Below, in pieces: positions 36,835-45,533 of a stretch of DNA of 53,087 nucleotides (position 1 is its first letter; the number at the start of each line of letters is the position of its first letter). The stretch spans positions 1 through 53,087 of the forward strand of contig NZGG01000033.1 in the NCBI GenBank assembly GCA_002690865.1. Direction: 5' to 3'. The DNA is from Gammaproteobacteria bacterium (GTDB lineage: Bacteria > Pseudomonadota > Gammaproteobacteria > Pseudomonadales > Azotimanducaceae). The position numbers and the translations under genes are program-made. The notes under the pieces were generated by a model. It worked only from the letters and a program-made list of their open reading frames with translations, ran no database searches and was not told the origin of the DNA.

Positions 36835-37665
36835 ATGAGTGTAATTGGACTAATCCATCCTGGTGAGATGGGCGCTTCCATAGGAGCTGCTGCAAAATAT
36901 AATAACCACGAAGTACTATGGGCCTCTATTAACCGAAGTAGGGATAGTAAGAAAAGAGCTAACCGCGGCAGTCTCATTGACTGCGAAACAGTAGCTAATA
37001 TGGTCGATCGCAGTGATATAATTTTTAGCGTCTGCCCCCCCCAAGCAGCAGAGGATGTAGCTAACGAAGTACTCAGATGTGATTTTACTGGTATTTTTGT
37101 GGAAGCTAATGCGATTGCACCCAAACGAACTCGAAAAATTGATGAACTATTACGTAATGCAGGAGCCACTCTTATTGACGGAGGGATTATAGGAGGACCC
37201 GCGTGGAATCATGACGCCAGCACAAAGCTATACCTATCTGGTGATAATGCAGAATCCATTGCAGATATTTTTTTAGGATCACCACTTAACACCCATGTTA
37301 TTTCGAACAACATTGGGTCTGCTTCATCACTAAAGATGGTGTTTGCTGCATACACGAAAGGCACTACAGCACTATTAACGGCTATTCTAGCGGTGGCTGA
37401 AAAAGAAGGTGTTCGAAAAAATCTTGAAGCGCAGTGGGGCGTGGAGTTCACTGAAAAAACACATCACCAAGTGACTAAAAACACAGCAAAAGCCTGGCGC
37501 TTTAAAGGAGAGATGAGGGAGATCGCAGCAACTTTCAAATCAGCGGGATTCCCTGAAGGCTTTCATGAAGCTGCAGCAAATATTTTTTCACAATTGACAG
37601 ACTTTAAGGGAACTCCTGCAAAAGACGTAAACGAAGTATTAAAGATACTAGCTAGTCACGATTAA
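36835..37665 (+). CDS. NAD(P)-dependent oxidoreductase of the 3-hydroxyisobutyrate dehydrogenase superfamily (DUF1932)
   Basis: The 276-aa protein has an N-terminal Rossmann domain (SVIGLIHPGEMGASIGAA) with FSVCPPQAAEDVA and the substrate segment IDGGIIGGPAW. A C-terminal helical DUF1932 domain contains GSASSLKMVFAAYTKG, with the Lys matching the catalytic lysine of the superfamily. It would oxidise a beta-hydroxy acid or related substrate. Final gene of the VOC-ACAD-ACAD operon; the convergent flavoprotein stop is 7 bp away. Confidence 0.85.
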   Translation: MSVIGLIHPGEMGASIGAAAKYNNHEVLWASINRSRDSKKRANRGSLIDCETVANMVDRSDIIFSVCPPQAAEDVANEVLRCDFTGIFVEANAIAPKRTRKIDELLRNAGATLIDGGIIGGPAWNHDASTKLYLSGDNAESIADIFLGSPLNTHVISNNIGSASSLKMVFAAYTKGTTALLTAILAVAEKEGVRKNLEAQWGVEFTEKTHHQVTKNTAKAWRFKGEMREIAATFKSAGFPEGFHEAAANIFSQLTDFKGTPAKDVNEVLKILASHD

Positions 37666-37672
37666 ATACTAA

Positions 37673-39067
37673 TCAAGGGTCTAAAATAGAGAGCATCTCT
37701 TCTACACTAGTAAACTTAACCCTTGGCCTATTCTCTGCAGCACCTTTAGTTATCTCAGCAGCATCTATTTTTTTCCAATCTTCATATGTTATTACCCGTG
37801 GCTGACGAGCTCGAATGAATCCACTGAGTTCATCTCTAGTGGATATTTCCCTGGAAAATAGCTTACCTGCATGAAGGTCTTCAACCATACACTCCACTGT
37901 TTCCTGAGCGCAGGTTTTGTTCGTCCCGATAACTCCAGTAGCTCCTCGCTTAATCCATCCAGCTGTATATAGACCTTGTAAAATCTCTCCATCACCATTA
38001 CAAACTCTGCCCTGCCGATTTTCTATCGTACCCCAGTCTTCATGGAATGGTACACCTGGTAATGGCAAACCACGATATCCCACTGAGCGAAATAAAAGTC
38101 CCACTGGCAGCTCTTCGAATTCACCTGTGCTGCGAGGTCTAACTGAGCCATCGTTTGATTTAAAGGCCTCGTTCTTTACTAACTTCACGGCAACCAATTT
38201 ATTTGCTTTCCCAATCATCCCTACGGGAGAAACTAGAAAACGGATAGTGAGAAGCTTTTTCTTACCCTTTCTTTCTCTCCCAGCATACTTAGCGATATAG
38301 CCAATGTTTTTTTCGACATTCTTATCTGGATTATTATTTATGTATTCGATACTTGCAGGATCTAGATTAGCTTCATCCCTTCGAACCGTCACCTCCGTAT
38401 CATAAAGCTCTCCTAACTCTTTGATCTCTGGTGGTGTAAAGGCTGCTTGAGCAGGACCACGCCGGCCTAGTAAATAGATGTTCTTAACCTTGCTCTCTAA
38501 GAGATTTTTAAACGCGTAATCTGCTATGTCAGTTGATTCGAGCTCCTTCGGCGTTTTGGACAAAATCCTAGCCACATCCATAGCAACATTTCCCATCCCA
38601 ACAATGGCTACAGACTCCTGACTGAGATCGAAGGAGAGATGCGCGAAATCAGGATGGCCGTTGTACCACGCTACGAACTCAGTAGCAGAATAACTTCCCG
38701 TAAGGTCTTCACCTGGAATCTCTAAATTACGATCCACCGGAGCACCTGTTGTAAAAATAACCTGGTGATAATGCTCCTTAAGATCTTCCAGCATTACATG
38801 CGTTCCGTATTCAACATTACCAAAAAACCTATAATTAGGGTTCGCGGCGCTTTTATCATAAGCTCGAATGACTGACTTATCCTTCTGGTGATCTGGGGCA
38901 ACGCCAGCACGAACAAGGCCGAAAGGACTTGGCAGGCGATCATACATATCTAACTCAACAGAAAGTTCTTTCTGCTTGAAAAAATTACTAACTGTGTAAA
39001 ATCCAGCAGGACCAGACCCTATTATTGCGACCCTAATTGGACTGGTTTCAGTCCCTATCTCAGGCAT
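37673..39067 (-). CDS. FAD-dependent ferredoxin-NADP+ reductase (adrenodoxin reductase-like)
   Basis: The 464-aa protein matches the FprA/adrenodoxin reductase family. It has the N-terminal FAD motif VAIIGSGPAGFYTVSNF, then PFGLVRAGVAPDH and the NADP-binding IVGMGNVAMDVARIL. The C-terminal TAGWIKRGATGVIGTNK segment is the family signature. It moves electrons between NADPH and a ferredoxin, which may feed an oxygenase or a desaturase. No ferredoxin or P450 gene is adjacent. It lies convergent to the acyl-CoA dehydrogenase operon and divergent from mutY. Confidence 0.92.
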   Translation of the reverse strand: MPEIGTETSPIRVAIIGSGPAGFYTVSNFFKQKELSVELDMYDRLPSPFGLVRAGVAPDHQKDKSVIRAYDKSAANPNYRFFGNVEYGTHVMLEDLKEHYHQVIFTTGAPVDRNLEIPGEDLTGSYSATEFVAWYNGHPDFAHLSFDLSQESVAIVGMGNVAMDVARILSKTPKELESTDIADYAFKNLLESKVKNIYLLGRRGPAQAAFTPPEIKELGELYDTEVTVRRDEANLDPASIEYINNNPDKNVEKNIGYIAKYAGRERKGKKKLLTIRFLVSPVGMIGKANKLVAVKLVKNEAFKSNDGSVRPRSTGEFEELPVGLLFRSVGYRGLPLPGVPFHEDWGTIENRQGRVCNGDGEILQGLYTAGWIKRGATGVIGTNKTCAQETVECMVEDLHAGKLFSREISTRDELSGFIRARQPRVITYEDWKKIDAAEITKGAAENRPRVKFTSVEEMLSILDP

Positions 39068-39248
39068 TAGACGTGCCCATATTTATAAACCTTGGAATTT
39101 ATAAAGGCATGAGGTTAGCAGATTCCTAGCCTCAAATGCACAGGAATAGTCGAACACAAACACCGAATAACGCATAATTCATGAATTGGGTAACCAAATA
39201 GCTTTTTTTGAATACCAACAAAATATATTTCCTAGACGAGTTATCAAG

Positions 39249-40301
39249 GTGCGAAAATCTCCTCAAATAGAATCTAGCTTTGCTACTCGCCTTCTTATCT
39301 GGTTTGATCAACACGGTCGTAAAGAGCTACCGTGGCAAACGAACATTAACCCCTATCGAGTATGGGTTTCTGAAGTAATGTTGCAACAGACTCAAGTGAA
39401 GACCGCAATACCCTATTACGAGCGTTTCCTAAACACATTTCCTACGCTAGAAGCATTAGCTGCAGCCAATGAAGATCAAGTTCTTCACAGATGGACGGGG
39501 CTCGGCTACTACGCTAGAGGCCGAAATCTGCTTAAAGCCGCTAAACAAATCATGATAAGGCACGAAGGGAAAGTACCTCTAACTATAAACGAGCTTTGTA
39601 ATCTGCCTGGAATAGGCAGATCTACTGCTGGTGCAATTGTAGCGATTTGTACTAATCAATACGCCGTAATCCTTGATGGTAACGTGAAACGTATACTGAC
39701 ACGTTACCTCGCTATTGGTGGTTGGCCTGGGAACAGTGGCATTATGAATATACTCTGGAAAGAAGCAGAAGCGCTCACACCAAGAAATAGGGTTGCCGAC
39801 TATACCCAAGCAATCATGGACTTAGGTGCAACGCTATGCAGAAGAACAAAGCCCAAATGCCATGTATGTCCATTAAATACTGATTGCCAAGCTTTACTCA
39901 GCGATACTATCGATCTTTACCCAGAGAAAAAACCAAAAAAGAAACTTCCGGTTAGAGAGACCTGTTTTCTAGTTATTACTGATAACAATGGACAGATTAT
40001 GTTAGAAAAAAGACCGCCTTCCGGATTGTGGGGTGGGCTTTGGAGCTTCCCTGAAACCACTTGGCAAAATATAGAACTCTCTCTTCGGGTATTATCGGTG
40101 AAACCGCTTTCAACGAGGGCCCTTAAATCATTTCGCCACACGTTCTCACACTTCCATCTCGAGATCACCCCAATTCACATTCAAACTCAAGCTAATAAAG
40201 TGAACGTTAAAATACCCAATATTAATTGGTACAGGCTGGAGGACACTCCCGCAATTGGACTGACTCGACCTGTTACGCGAATACTAGAAAACTTAAGATA
40301 G
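39249..40301 (+). CDS. mutY: Adenine DNA glycosylase MutY
   Basis: MutY removes adenine mispaired with 8-oxoguanine. The frame opens at a TTG (39186), but the GTG at 39249 is closer to the family N terminus and gives 350 aa, like E. coli. The catalytic Glu is in SEVMLQQTQV, the helix-hairpin-helix is LPGIGRSTAGAI, and the catalytic Asp is in ILDGNVKRIL. The [4Fe-4S] cysteines follow the C-x6-C-x2-C-x5-C pattern in CRRTKPKCHVCPLNTDC. A C-terminal NUDIX-like domain that reads 8-oxoG begins near residue 235. yggX follows after 64 bp. Confidence 0.95.
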   Translation: MRKSPQIESSFATRLLIWFDQHGRKELPWQTNINPYRVWVSEVMLQQTQVKTAIPYYERFLNTFPTLEALAAANEDQVLHRWTGLGYYARGRNLLKAAKQIMIRHEGKVPLTINELCNLPGIGRSTAGAIVAICTNQYAVILDGNVKRILTRYLAIGGWPGNSGIMNILWKEAEALTPRNRVADYTQAIMDLGATLCRRTKPKCHVCPLNTDCQALLSDTIDLYPEKKPKKKLPVRETCFLVITDNNGQIMLEKRPPSGLWGGLWSFPETTWQNIELSLRVLSVKPLSTRALKSFRHTFSHFHLEITPIHIQTQANKVNVKIPNINWYRLEDTPAIGLTRPVTRILENLR

Positions 40302-40365
40302 AAGCTCATTTAGATTACGCTTCCCTTCACGTACAATTTATACTTTACAAAACTCTAAGATATAA

Positions 40366-40644
40366 ATGCCGAGAAATGTTTTTTGTAGTCGTTTGAAGAA
40401 AAACCTTCCTGGCCTTGATGCTCCTCCTTTTCCTGGAGCACGAGGTCTCGAAATATTTGAAACGGTTTCTATCGAAGCATGGAGGACCTGGCAGCAACTT
40501 CAAACTATGCTTATCAATGAAAACCACCTCAACGTGAGAGATAAGGAGGCGCGTAATTTCATCAATGAACAGCGGGACAAATATCTTTCTGGTGAAGAAA
40601 TTGATCAAGCTGACGGGTTTATCCCCCCAGACCAATCGAACTAA
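40366..40644 (+). CDS. yggX: Probable Fe(2+)-trafficking protein YggX
   Basis: The 92-aa protein has the family features: the start NVFCSRLKKNLPGLDAPPFPG, a WRTWQQLQTMLINENHLN helix, and the C-terminal helix with NFINEQRDKYLSGE. YggX protects iron-sulfur proteins from oxidative damage and is classically encoded just after mutY, whose product has an iron-sulfur cluster. That pairing is preserved. Confidence 0.95.
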   Translation: MPRNVFCSRLKKNLPGLDAPPFPGARGLEIFETVSIEAWRTWQQLQTMLINENHLNVRDKEARNFINEQRDKYLSGEEIDQADGFIPPDQSN

Positions 40645-40658
40645 ATATTTATAATGTG

Positions 40659-42071
40659 ATGAGAGATAAAAGCGATATTGGAGTTATTGGGCTAGCGACA
40701 ATGGGAAAAAATATTGCTCTCAATTTTCTGGACCATGGACAACTGGTTTCTGTTTGGAATCTAGAGTCAGAACTAAGCTCTAACTTCAACTTAGAATTTC
40801 ATCAGGATAATTTGTTCTGTGCATCAACTCTTGAAGAATTTGTAAATAGTATAGCGAGGCCCCGTCGTATTCTAATGATGATAAAAGCTGGTGATCCTAT
40901 TGATCAAATGATTTACAAACTGAAGAAATTTCTGAGTAAAGGCGACATAGTAATAGATGGAGGAAATACTCATTTCAATGATACTCAGAGACGCCATAGT
41001 GAGCTCGAAATTGAAGGAATACATTTTGTAGGTATGGGTGTTTCTGGGGGCGAGTCTGGTGCACGTTATGGTCCAAGTATTATGTTTGGTGGTAGCGATA
41101 AAGCCTGGGAAACTTTAAAAGATCAGCTGTCAATAATCGCAGCCAAATCTGATTTAGGGACCTGCGTAACACGTGTTGGCACAGATGGAGCGGGCCATTT
41201 CGTCAAGATGGTTCATAATGGCATAGAGTACGGTGATATGCAGTTGATAGCAGAATCATACGATATCCTCAACCGTGGCCTTAAATTATCACCCGAGAAA
41301 ATTAGCGCTATTTTTGAGAAGTGGAATGATGGAGCTTTAGAATCCTACCTTATCGAACTAACGGCAGTCGTTCTCTCCAAGAAAGATACAATTACAGAAA
41401 AACCAATGATTGAACTAATACTCGATGTTGCAGAGCAAAAGGGTACAGGCCGATGGGCTGTTGAATCTGCACTTAATTTGGGGATACCAATTCCTACTAT
41501 TGCTGCTGCTGTTGATGCACGAGCGATCTCAAGCCAAAAAGCGTCCCGAGTGATTGCAGCGCAACAATTGCGTTCTTCTTCTGAAGAAACTAATTTGTCT
41601 ACTAAACTTGATACTGATCTCATAGGCCAAGCTCTACTTGCTGCGAAGTTATGTGCGTATGCTCAAGGTATTCAGTTGATTAGCGCAGGTAGTAAGGCTT
41701 TTTCTTGGAAAATTAATTTAGCGAAATCTACAGCTGTATGGACAGGTGGCTGTATCATTCGTGCCAAGCTCTTAAAAACTATTATTGAAGCACTTTCAAA
41801 GACACCAAAGGTTGATAATCTGCTCTTGGCACCCTCTTTAATAAACCTAGTTAAGGCAACGACGCCGGCGCTCAGAAAAGTTAATTTGGAATCGATAGCC
41901 TTAGGCATCCCAATACCCGCCTTTAGTGCCAGTCTGGCTTGGTATGACGCTATAAGTAGCGAGAAACTACCCCAGAATCTTACTCAAGCCCAGCGCGATG
42001 CTTTTGGTGCCCATATGTATGAACGAATTGATGAGCCCGGAAAAAAGAGGCACACAAAATGGATAGATTAA
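40659..42071 (+). CDS. gndA: 6-phosphogluconate dehydrogenase, decarboxylating (NADP-type)
   Basis: The enzyme oxidises and decarboxylates 6-phosphogluconate to ribulose 5-phosphate. The 470-aa protein has the Rossmann motif IGVIGLATMGKNIALNF, the MMIKAGDPID segment and the 6PGDH signature IDGGNTHFNDTQRR. The substrate site GVSGGESGARYGPSIMFGG and the catalytic Lys in GAGHFVKMVHNGIEYGDMQ are present. The GTG at 40656 is possible, but the adjacent ATG is preferred. Its 3' end overlaps gntK by 13 bp. Confidence 0.95.
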   Translation: MRDKSDIGVIGLATMGKNIALNFLDHGQLVSVWNLESELSSNFNLEFHQDNLFCASTLEEFVNSIARPRRILMMIKAGDPIDQMIYKLKKFLSKGDIVIDGGNTHFNDTQRRHSELEIEGIHFVGMGVSGGESGARYGPSIMFGGSDKAWETLKDQLSIIAAKSDLGTCVTRVGTDGAGHFVKMVHNGIEYGDMQLIAESYDILNRGLKLSPEKISAIFEKWNDGALESYLIELTAVVLSKKDTITEKPMIELILDVAEQKGTGRWAVESALNLGIPIPTIAAAVDARAISSQKASRVIAAQQLRSSSEETNLSTKLDTDLIGQALLAAKLCAYAQGIQLISAGSKAFSWKINLAKSTAVWTGGCIIRAKLLKTIIEALSKTPKVDNLLLAPSLINLVKATTPALRKVNLESIALGIPIPAFSASLAWYDAISSEKLPQNLTQAQRDAFGAHMYERIDEPGKKRHTKWID

Positions 42072-42577
42072 ATATTGTCCTAATGGGCGTAACAGGATGT
42101 GGGAAAACGACTGTTGGGAAGTACCTTGCAAAAGCACTTTCCTATCCTTTTTACGACGCAGACGACTTGCATTCGCGAACTAATGTCGAAAAGATGAGCC
42201 GGGGAGAACCATTAACAGACACAGATCGAGTGGATTGGTTAAAAAGGCTTAGGGCGTTAATCGAAACCAATGAAGCCGAAGGGGAAAGAATTGTTTTGGC
42301 ATGTTCAGCGCTTAAGAATGCTTATAGAAAAACCCTAACGACAAGAGAGTCCCCTTTATTTGTTTTACTCGAAGTCTCTCAAGAAACTGCCAAAGCCCGT
42401 CTTAGACGTAGGACCAATCATTACATGCCTTCTTCGCTGGTCGAAAGCCAATTTGACGCATTGGAAAAACCGATCGAAGCCATATCGGTAAACGCAGAAC
42501 AACCCCTCGATCATGTAAAGAACATCACACTTAATTTAGTAAAGGTCGCAATAGGTGAGACCAGCTGCCATTCTTAA
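42059..42577 (+). CDS. gntK: Gluconokinase
   Basis: GntK phosphorylates gluconate to 6-phosphogluconate, the substrate of the upstream gene product. The 172-aa protein has the P-loop MGVTGCGKTTVGKYLA, then FYDADDLHSRTNVEKMSRG and CSALKNAYRKTL. The CSALK motif is a hallmark of bacterial gluconokinases. The two genes overlap by 13 bp and form a short gluconate-to-pentose module. No gluconate transporter or edd/eda genes are nearby. Confidence 0.94.
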   Translation: MDRLNIVLMGVTGCGKTTVGKYLAKALSYPFYDADDLHSRTNVEKMSRGEPLTDTDRVDWLKRLRALIETNEAEGERIVLACSALKNAYRKTLTTRESPLFVLLEVSQETAKARLRRRTNHYMPSSLVESQFDALEKPIEAISVNAEQPLDHVKNITLNLVKVAIGETSCHS

Positions 42578-42732
42578 ATCAAAATTCGTCCTAACCAAAT
42601 CAGGTGCTTTAACTATACCCGCGCGATTAAGAACATGGATTGTCCACTAAAAAATGATTACTAGTATTCCGGTAAAGAGCCTTTGATATCTAATAAGTCC
42701 TCTATCCAAAACCAAGCAGAAGTCCGGCTTAC

Positions 42733-42762
42733 TTGAAATAGCGATTTCAAAGTACATGTACT
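42733..42762. promoter_or_regulatory. Two abutting palindromes upstream of the amidohydrolase gene
   Basis: TTGAAATAGCGATTTCAA (42733-42750) is a perfect inverted repeat of 7-bp arms with a 4-base centre. It is followed directly by AGTACATGTACT (42751-42762), a perfect 12-bp palindrome. The pair ends 38 bp before the ATG of the D-aminoacylase-like gene, and a TATTAT overlaps its right edge (42762-42767). This layout is typical of a repressor operator. The regulator is not in the window. Confidence 0.5.
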
Positions 42763-42800
42763 ATTATGACTAGTTAGATTCATTAATCTGGTAAGAAAAC

Positions 42801-44489
42801 ATGGGGCACGACGTAGTTATTCGCGGTGGAAACGTTGTAGATGGTACCGGTAGAGAACCCTTTCATGCAGACATTGCCATAGACGATGATCAGATTACAG
42901 CAATAGGCAAAGTAAGCGGTAAAGGGACAGAAGAAATCAATGCCGATGGTTTGCAGGTCTCGCCGGGTTTTATCGATCTGCATACGCATATGGATGCTCA
43001 GATAAGCTGGGACCCTTTGGTCACCTCTATTTCATGGCATGGGGTAACTACTGCGCTTTTGGGTAACTGCGGTGTTACTTTTGCGCCCTGCAAATCATCA
43101 GACAGAGAATACCTAGCCGCGATGATGGAAACCGTAGAAGACATTCCAAGAGAAGCGATAATGAGCGGACTACCTTGGACCTGGGAGTTCTACGGTGACT
43201 ACCTCAATGCTGTTGAAAACCTCGGTCCATCTATAAATGTAGCTGGACTCGTTGGTCATTGTGCAACTAGATACTATGTGATGGGCGAACGCTCTGTCGA
43301 AGAACTTGCTACGGAAGATGAAATCAGACAGATTGCTAATCTTGCTGAACGCTCTGTTAAAGAAGGGGCCTTTGGTTTTTCTACAAATCGTTTACCGGAG
43401 CATGTTCTTCCAGATGGTCGCTCCATACCAGGCACGTTTGCAGCTCCCAAAGAATTGGAAGCCGTAGCCAAGGCAATTGGACCGCATGGTGGACTTATGC
43501 AAACGGTTTTCGGACCCAAAGGGTTTGAGGTGGATATGGAAATTATTGCCAATGGAGCTCGGCACGCTAGAGCGGCATTATTCAGCACTGCCGTTGAGAT
43601 CGGTAACGACCGTACAAATAAAAAGGTTATGAAGATGCTTGGTGAGGGTTCTGATGTAATCTCCATAACCACCGTCCGTGGCGGAGGTAGTGTTAGCAGC
43701 CTCATTAATAATGTCATGCCGAATACACAGGAACCAAATACTTCACCAGCATGGATGGAGCTCAAAAAGCTTAATTTTGCGGATAGATTATTAAGGATTC
43801 GTGATAGTGCGTTTAGGGCCAAGTTGATCGAAGAAGTTAAGGTGCTCGACAAAGAGCCTGATGGATATCACTTTTCAGGCAAGAATAGCTTCAAACATGT
43901 GTTCTATATGGGTAATGGCGATAGACCAATATATACTGAAACGCAGAGTCTGCGAGATATAGCAAATAACTCTGGGGAGCACCCCGTTGAAGTCTGGTTA
44001 AGGATAATAGATGAGACAGATGGGAAGGCTCTATTTCATAATCGTGCTTTCAATAGAGATCTTGAAGCTCTTGAGGAGCTGATTACTTATGACTGGGTAT
44101 CACCAGGCCTGGGAGATGGCGGCGCGCATGTCGGGATTATGATTGATTCCGGTTGGTCAACATTCGTTCTATCCCATTGGCATCGAGACCGTGGAACCTA
44201 TTCGCTCCAGGAAGCCATAAGAAAAATTACAGCCATGCCTGCACGCGCACTAAATTTAAAAGATAGAGGCACCTTGACTATAGGCAAACGAGCCGACATC
44301 AATGTATTCGATCTAGCTAGGTTAGAAGAACGCATGCCGGAGATTGTTCATGATTTCCCCTTCGGGGCGCCACGTTTCATTCAGCGAGCAGCAGGTTACA
44401 AAGCAACACTCGTTAATGGAAAAATAGTTCTTAAGGACGATGAGCTTACCGGTATCCGAGCGGGCAATGTGTTACGTAGTTATGATTAA
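42801..44489 (+). CDS. N-acyl-D-amino-acid deacylase-like amidohydrolase
   Basis: The 562-aa protein belongs to the amidohydrolase family 3 / D-aminoacylase group. An N-terminal beta-sandwich begins HDVVIRGGNVVDGTGREP. The TIM-barrel follows with the zinc motif FIDLHTHMDAQI, the conserved Cys in LGNCGVTFAPC, and SPGLGDGGAHVGIMID near residue 435. The second sandwich resumes at GKRADINVFDL. Family members deacylate N-acyl-D-amino acids, and members near this length also act on related N-carbamoyl or N-acyl amino acids, so the exact substrate is uncertain. An operator-like double palindrome precedes it. Confidence 0.85.
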   Translation: MGHDVVIRGGNVVDGTGREPFHADIAIDDDQITAIGKVSGKGTEEINADGLQVSPGFIDLHTHMDAQISWDPLVTSISWHGVTTALLGNCGVTFAPCKSSDREYLAAMMETVEDIPREAIMSGLPWTWEFYGDYLNAVENLGPSINVAGLVGHCATRYYVMGERSVEELATEDEIRQIANLAERSVKEGAFGFSTNRLPEHVLPDGRSIPGTFAAPKELEAVAKAIGPHGGLMQTVFGPKGFEVDMEIIANGARHARAALFSTAVEIGNDRTNKKVMKMLGEGSDVISITTVRGGGSVSSLINNVMPNTQEPNTSPAWMELKKLNFADRLLRIRDSAFRAKLIEEVKVLDKEPDGYHFSGKNSFKHVFYMGNGDRPIYTETQSLRDIANNSGEHPVEVWLRIIDETDGKALFHNRAFNRDLEALEELITYDWVSPGLGDGGAHVGIMIDSGWSTFVLSHWHRDRGTYSLQEAIRKITAMPARALNLKDRGTLTIGKRADINVFDLARLEERMPEIVHDFPFGAPRFIQRAAGYKATLVNGKIVLKDDELTGIRAGNVLRSYD

Positions 44490-44515
44490 TGAATTGCTTT
44501 ATTGTGTGCATTTCG

Positions 44516-44566
44516 CTTTTGACTATAGAACGTCTTACTCAAGACGGCTAATAATAGAGTCAAAAG
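44516..44566. repeat. Nested stem-loop after the amidohydrolase gene
   Basis: An outer 9-bp stem CTTTTGACT (44516-44524) / AGTCAAAAG (44558-44566) encloses an inner stem CGTCTT/AAGACG (44531-44546) around the loop ACTC. It starts 27 bp after the amidohydrolase stop. There is no T-run, so it may be a processing or rho-related structure separating this gene from the aldolase gene. Confidence 0.45.
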
Positions 44567-44697
44567 AGCCCTTAGCTCATTAGTTACCTTTAAGGCTGCG
44601 AGACTATCTTTAACTTACTGTTACTGCGGCCCATTGAGATTAGGGCAGCAATTAGCTTATTCTTCTCGTCTGACGTACTTACACGAAATTAAATTAC

Positions 44698-45501
44698 ATG
44701 ATTATCCAAAACACAATCCGCGAACTCTTAGATCGAGACAAACCAACCGTCGGAACTCACTTTATGTTACGTGACCCCGATATACCGGAATTAATCGGTG
44801 ATACACAAATGTTTGATTATGCTGAATTTACTGCGGAATATACCGCACTCGATATGCCTATGCTCTATAATCTCGCGCGGGCAGCACAATGCGGGGAAAA
44901 ACCGCTACCGCTTATGATCAAACCTGATATGGATGGTCAAGGTTTCTGGGCCCAAGCTGCACTTGGCGCCGGGTTCAAAGCTGTTCTATTTACAGATATC
45001 AGAAGTACTGAGGATATTGATGAGGCATATCGAATCATCCGTCCTGACATTCCCGGTGTACGTGGACAACACGGCGTTAAACTACGCAGACCTGCGCTGA
45101 ATAGCTACGATACTGAGGGTTATCTCGAGGATCTAAAGTCTGTCGTTTTTTGTATCATGCTAGAAAAAAATATATCGTTTGAAAATATTGATTCGATTTT
45201 GGCACACGCTAAAGCTAAAGGTGTCGATATGACACAGTGGGGCCCAGTGGACTTTGGGTTTTCCCGAGGCCAAGCTGGCCTTGCCCAAACACCAGAAATA
45301 AGGCCCTTCGAGGAAGCGGTGATTGCAAAATCTATTGAACATGGCCTTTATCCAAGAATAGAAATTGGTTCAGTTGACCAAGCAAAACGCTACATCGGTC
45401 TGGGGGTGCGCCATTTCTGTATTGGATGGGATAGATTTATTATCAGACAGACTTTTTCAGAGCTGGGAGCAGGCATGAAAAAGCTAACAGAGCAGCTTTA
45501 A
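44698..45501 (+). CDS. HpcH/HpaI-type aldolase/citrate-lyase family protein
   Basis: The 267-aa protein is a class II pyruvate-type aldolase barrel. Metal ligands are the Glu in FCIMLEKN and the Asp in WGPVDFGFSRG; FDYAEFTAEYTALDM replaces the more usual FDFVLIDTEH-like opening. Substrate phosphate or carboxylate contact may involve the Arg residues in GVKLRRPALNS. Relatives cleave or form 4-hydroxy-2-keto acids, but this is a divergent branch. It is preceded by a 208-bp gap and is convergent with the M19 dipeptidase gene. Confidence 0.83.
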   Translation: MIIQNTIRELLDRDKPTVGTHFMLRDPDIPELIGDTQMFDYAEFTAEYTALDMPMLYNLARAAQCGEKPLPLMIKPDMDGQGFWAQAALGAGFKAVLFTDIRSTEDIDEAYRIIRPDIPGVRGQHGVKLRRPALNSYDTEGYLEDLKSVVFCIMLEKNISFENIDSILAHAKAKGVDMTQWGPVDFGFSRGQAGLAQTPEIRPFEEAVIAKSIEHGLYPRIEIGSVDQAKRYIGLGVRHFCIGWDRFIIRQTFSELGAGMKKLTEQL

Positions 45502-45533
45502 TATTAAGGATGTTGATATTTAGAATATAACGG

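Noticed and set aside
43274-43852. 192-aa open frame antisense to the amidohydrolase gene
   Set aside because: It lies wholly inside a strongly supported gene, has serine- and leucine-rich composition typical of a reverse-frame shadow, and no ribosome-binding site.
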